Notes under the pieces: generated by a model
Databases searched by the model: none
Seen by the model: only the letters and a program-made list of their open reading frames with translations
What the model was told of the DNA's origin: nothing
From: Planctomycetota bacterium
GTDB taxonomy: Bacteria; Planctomycetota; UBA1135
Length of the DNA: 35,089 nucleotides
Assembly: GCA_002705055.1 (NCBI GenBank)
Contig: PAHY01000028.1
Span: 1 to 35,089, forward strand
Reading direction: 5' to 3'
Made by a program: the position numbers and the translations under genes
Shown here: positions 32,248-35,089 of the stretch, in pieces
How the letters are laid out: every line of letters begins with the position of its first letter
How positions within the stretch are numbered: the stretch's first letter is position 1

Positions 32248-33813
32248 ATGGCCGGGTCACCTCCGAGCATCTTCAACGACGTCATCGGTCCGGTGATGCG
32301 CGGGGCTTCCAGTTCTCACTGCGCCGCGGCGCTGAGGATCGGTCGGCTGGCGCGCTCCATGATGGGCGGACGACTCGAGCGCGTGCATGTGCAGCTCGAG
32401 CGCCGCGGCGCGCTGGCGACCACCTTCGACACTCAGGGTTCGGATATGGGGCTGTTTGGCGGTCTGCTCGGCTGGGATCTCACCGACGAACGCCTGCTCG
32501 AGTTCAAGCGTGGGATGGCTGAATCGGGCATCGATCTGCAGGTCGAGATCTGCGACTTCCCGGCGCCGAGCCCCAACATCTACAAGCTGCGGCTGGAGAA
32601 CGCCGAGGGCGCGCACGAGCTGATGGCCGACTCCACCGGCGGCGGCATGATCGAGGTGCTCGAGATCGACGGCGTGCCCCTCAGCCTCGCCGGGGATTGC
32701 CACGAGACGCTGATCTTCCTCGAGAGCGACGGCCGCGCGCTGGCGCAGCAGCTGGCGGACGCCTTTCTCGATCATGAGGTGCGTCTGCACGATGACGGCA
32801 AGCTGATTCAGCTCAAGGGCCACCGCCACTTGACCTCCGAGGAGCGGCAGGAGTGGCAGGGCAAGCTGCCGATTCGCTCCTGGCTGGAGCTGGAGCAGGT
32901 GCTTCCCGTTGCGTGGCAACGCGACCTGCAGCTGCCGTTTCAGAGCTGCGAAGAAATGCTGCGCTTCAACGAAAGCCGGGGGCTCGCGCTGTGGGAGCTG
33001 GCGGTCGAGTACGAGTGCGCGCGCGGCGGCCTGAGCGCCGACGAGGTCTTCGCGCAGATGCGCGAGATCGTGCTGCTGCTGCAGAACGCCGTCGAGATCG
33101 GGCTGGCTGGCACGGAGTACGATGATCGCATCCTCGGTCCGCAGGCGCCGAACTTTCAGCAGGCGCTCGAGGGTGGCCAACTGCTCGACCTCGGCCTGCT
33201 CAACGAGATCACGCTGCAGATCTCCGCGATGATGGAGGTGAAATCCTCGATGGGGGTGATCGTCGCCGCGCCCACCGCCGGGGCCTGCGCCGCGCTGCCG
33301 GGATCGGTCCTGGGCGCGGGCAAGACCCGCGGCGCGAGCGTGGATGACATGACCCGTGCCATGCTGGCCTCCGGCATGATCGGCACCTTCATCGCCACGC
33401 ACTCGACCTTCGCGGCCGAGAAGGCCGGCTGCCAGGCCGAGTGCGGCGCCGGCTCCGGCATGGCGGCGGCCGCGCTGGTCGAGCTCGCGGGCGGCAACCT
33501 GCAGCAGTCCTTGGCGGCGGCCTCGATGGCCTTGCAGAACATGCTCGGACTGATCTGCGATCCGGTCGCCAAGCGCGTCGAGGTGCCTTGCCTCGGGCGC
33601 AATGTGCTGGGTGCCAGCAACGCGGTGAGCTGCGCCAACATGGCGCTGTCGAACTTCGACGCGATCATCCCGCTCGACGAGGTCATCACCGCCATGGATT
33701 CGATCGGGCGGAGCATGCCCTGTGAAGTGCGCTGCACCGGACTGGGCGGCCTCGCGGTCACGCCCACTTCGCAACGACTCGAAGCGGAGCTCGCGCAGCG
33801 ATGCTGTTCCTAA
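32248..33813 (+). CDS. sdaA: Iron-sulfur L-serine dehydratase (fused beta-alpha form)
   Basis: 521-aa [4Fe-4S] enzyme that deaminates L-serine to pyruvate and ammonia through an enamine/imine intermediate. The N-terminal beta domain (IFNDVIGPVMRGASSSHCAA, FDTQGSDMGLFGGLLG, ADSTGGGMIEVLEIDG) and the C-terminal alpha domain (MEVKSSMGVIVAAPTAGACA, KAGCQAECGAGSGMAAAALV, NMLGLICDPVAKRVEVPCLG) are in one chain, as in single-polypeptide SdaA. Cys residues in CQAEC, GLICDP and VEVPC are candidates for cluster ligands. The final 13 bases overlap the next gene in another frame, so translation of the two is probably coupled. It follows the NtrC-class regulator after 41 bp. Confidence 0.95.
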   Translation: MAGSPPSIFNDVIGPVMRGASSSHCAAALRIGRLARSMMGGRLERVHVQLERRGALATTFDTQGSDMGLFGGLLGWDLTDERLLEFKRGMAESGIDLQVEICDFPAPSPNIYKLRLENAEGAHELMADSTGGGMIEVLEIDGVPLSLAGDCHETLIFLESDGRALAQQLADAFLDHEVRLHDDGKLIQLKGHRHLTSEERQEWQGKLPIRSWLELEQVLPVAWQRDLQLPFQSCEEMLRFNESRGLALWELAVEYECARGGLSADEVFAQMREIVLLLQNAVEIGLAGTEYDDRILGPQAPNFQQALEGGQLLDLGLLNEITLQISAMMEVKSSMGVIVAAPTAGACAALPGSVLGAGKTRGASVDDMTRAMLASGMIGTFIATHSTFAAEKAGCQAECGAGSGMAAAALVELAGGNLQQSLAAASMALQNMLGLICDPVAKRVEVPCLGRNVLGASNAVSCANMALSNFDAIIPLDEVITAMDSIGRSMPCEVRCTGLGGLAVTPTSQRLEAELAQRCCS

Positions 33814-34796
33814 GCGCGCAGGATGTCCTGGCCGCGCTCGACTGCGAGGCGGCCATGGCGGCGGTCGCCGAGGCGATGCGCAGGCAGGAAGCCGGGCAGT
33901 TCGAGATGCCCGAGCGCACCTCGATCGAGGGCGCGGCCCCGGACAGCTGCCTGCTGCTGATGCCCTGCCGGACAGAGCGCAGCATCAGCACCAAGCTGGT
34001 CAGCGTCTTTCCCAGCAACGCCCAGCGCGGCCTGCCGCTGATCGACGGCATCGTCAGTCTGTTCGACGCCGAGACCGGACAGCTGCGCGCCCTGCTCGAG
34101 GGCAAGACCCTGACCGCCCGACGGACCGGGGCGGTCTCCGGGCTGGCGATCCGTCACCTCGCCGCTCCCGATGCGAAGACCCTGGGCCTGATCGGCGTGG
34201 GGGCGCAGGCGGTCGAGCAGCTGCGCCATGCGCTCGCGGTGCGGGCGCTGGAGCGCGTCATGCTGTACAGCCGGACGCGCGCGGAGTCGGCCGCCTTCGC
34301 CGAACGCTTTGCCGAGGAAGCGCCCGGGGTCGAGTTCGAGCTCGCGAAGGATGCCGGCGCCCTGCTCGACCAGAGCGAGATTGTGCTCACCGCCACCACC
34401 GCGCGCAGCCCGGTGCTGCCCGACGACCCAGGGCGTTACCGCGGCAAGCTGTGCATCGCGATCGGTTCCTTCGAAGCGCAGGTCCGCGAGTACCCCGACG
34501 CCGTCTTCCATGACCTCGAAGCCTGCTGGGTGGATACCCCGCATGCCATCGTGGAATCCGGAGAGCTCGGGCTGCCGCTCGCCTCCGGGGCCTTGCAGGC
34601 TGCGCAGATCCGCACCCTCGGCAGCGAGCTCCTCCAAGCTGAAGTCGGCGAGCGCCTCGAGGCGCCCCAGGGGCCCGGCGAGCGCACCCGCTTCTTCAAG
34701 TCGGTGGGCATGGGCCTGTTCGACCTCTGCGTCGCCGAGGCCGCCGTGGCGGCCGCCGCACAGCGCGGCCTGGGCCAGACCCTCGGAGAGGCGTAA
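33801..34796 (+). CDS. Ornithine cyclodeaminase / mu-crystallin family NAD(P)H-dependent imine reductase or dehydrogenase
   Basis: 331 aa. The substrate-binding half has LMPCRTERSISTKLVSVFPS with Lys65 and GKTLTARRTGAVSGLA with Arg107/108, and the Rossmann half has GLIGVGAQAVEQL (129-141). The family includes ornithine cyclodeaminase, alanine dehydrogenase of Archaeoglobus type and ketimine/pyrroline-carboxylate reductases. The segment AIGSFEAQVREYP matches the GS(F/Y)xxxxxE form of the reductase branch rather than the GxDCPGKxEL of true ornithine cyclodeaminase, so an imine reductase or alanine dehydrogenase activity is more likely. Its ATG lies 13 nt inside the end of sdaA, which suggests it handles the product or imine intermediate of serine deamination. 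Confidence 0.82.
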   Translation: MLFLSAQDVLAALDCEAAMAAVAEAMRRQEAGQFEMPERTSIEGAAPDSCLLLMPCRTERSISTKLVSVFPSNAQRGLPLIDGIVSLFDAETGQLRALLEGKTLTARRTGAVSGLAIRHLAAPDAKTLGLIGVGAQAVEQLRHALAVRALERVMLYSRTRAESAAFAERFAEEAPGVEFELAKDAGALLDQSEIVLTATTARSPVLPDDPGRYRGKLCIAIGSFEAQVREYPDAVFHDLEACWVDTPHAIVESGELGLPLASGALQAAQIRTLGSELLQAEVGERLEAPQGPGERTRFFKSVGMGLFDLCVAEAAVAAAAQRGLGQTLGEA

Positions 34797-34805
34797 GCTG
34801 CCCCG

Positions 34806-35089
34806 GTGTCGCGCGTCCTGCCGGACCTCGTCCTGCCAGGCGGCCCGCTCGCGGTCTGGACCGATCTGCACCTGCGCCCCGAGGCGCCGGCGGAGATTGC
34901 GGCCTTCGCCGCCCAGGTGGAAGCGGTGTCGGCGGACACCACTCTGCTGCTGCTCGGCGACCTGTTTGACGCCTGGACCGGCCCCGAGACCTTCCGGTCG
35001 ACCGCCTTCGAGCCGCAGTCGACGACGCGCTTGCCGCTGTGGTGTGCACGGCCGACAGCGAGAGGCGCAGAGAGCGAAGAGAAGAGAGA
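34806..35089 (+). CDS. UDP-2,3-diacylglucosamine diphosphatase-like (LpxH) metallophosphoesterase, 5' part, probable frameshift
   Basis: Starts at a GTG 9 bp after the previous stop and runs off the right edge. The start of a calcineurin-like phosphoesterase is clear: VWTDLHLRPEAPAEI gives the first metal motif (D-x-H), and TLLLLGDLFDAWTGPETF gives the GD motif with the FDAW sequence characteristic of LpxH in lipid A synthesis. After residue 69 (position about 35013) this frame becomes unlike any phosphoesterase, while a neighbouring frame reads a plausible helix, AVDDALAAVVCTAD. A one-base deletion near 35013-35015 is therefore likely. The last 35 bases are an odd purine-rich run, so the very end may be unreliable. 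Confidence 0.7.
   Translation, partial: MSRVLPDLVLPGGPLAVWTDLHLRPEAPAEIAAFAAQVEAVSADTTLLLLGDLFDAWTGPETFRSTAFEPQSTTRLPLWCARPTARGAESEEKR

Noticed and set aside
30806..32260. Minus-strand open frame extending rpoN upstream by 485 codons
   Set aside because: It runs antisense to the NtrC-class gene; RpoN region I begins normally at the ATG at 30805.
33801..34796. True ornithine cyclodeaminase (proline synthesis)
   Set aside because: The Asp-containing GxDCPGKxEL segment of ornithine cyclodeaminase is replaced by GSFEAQVRE, as in reductase members of the family.

Overview
The window is GC-rich, densely coding chromosomal DNA: 36 protein genes, the longest gap without a gene is 186 bp, and there is no stretch over 300 bp without a gene. 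I see no tRNA, rRNA, CRISPR array, insertion sequence, phage or integration signature. Genes for lipid A (LpxH-like) and LPS-heptose (GmhB) synthesis, a lipoprotein, ECF and sigma-54 regulation, and frequent GTG starts point to a free-living Gram-negative bacterium. The AUC-initiated infC with an acidic C-terminal tail recalls Myxococcota; a planctomycete-like lineage is also possible. The placement is inference. Both ends are truncated: a ChaN-like gene on the left and an LpxH-like gene on the right, the latter with a probable base error.

Layout. (1) 1-4037, minus strand: purL-purQ-(chaN-like). PurL carries two PurS-like units at its N-terminus and PurQ is separate. (2) 4098-7635, plus: accA, then a tight ECF sigma / zinc-finger anti-sigma / PDZ protein operon; the PDZ protein is an HtrA relative that has lost its catalytic triad. 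(3) 7652-9164, minus: ndk and a TPR lipoprotein, with strong hairpins between them. (4) 9351-25418, plus: an unbroken run of 18 genes. A complete F-type ATP synthase set (atpZ, atpI-like, B, E, F, H, A, G, D, C) overlaps aspS, then infC-rpmI-rplT-pheS-pheT, a polyprenyl-phosphate sugar transferase and a DUF5658-like membrane protein. (5) 25415-27153, minus: gmhB and a protein shaped like a response regulator joined to a histidine kinase but lacking the key residues of both. (6) 27232-28758, plus: a cN-II-type 5'-nucleotidase. (7) 28759-30805, minus: rpoN then efp. (8) 30866-35089, plus: an NtrC-class activator divergent from rpoN, L-serine dehydratase overlapping an ornithine cyclodeaminase/mu-crystallin family reductase, and the start of lpxH.

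How the parts fit. Regions 1-4 are mostly housekeeping: purine synthesis, fatty acid synthesis, nucleotide balance, ATP synthesis and translation. The unusual content is regulatory: an AUC start codon with a strong Shine-Dalgarno on infC, a UUCG-capped 11-bp hairpin between atpE and atpF, a consensus-like promoter laid over the infC stop codon for rpmI-rplT-pheST, a GG-N10-GC sigma-54-like element between rpoN and an NtrC-type activator, and two signalling proteins (pseudo-HtrA, pseudo-kinase) that keep their folds without their catalytic residues.
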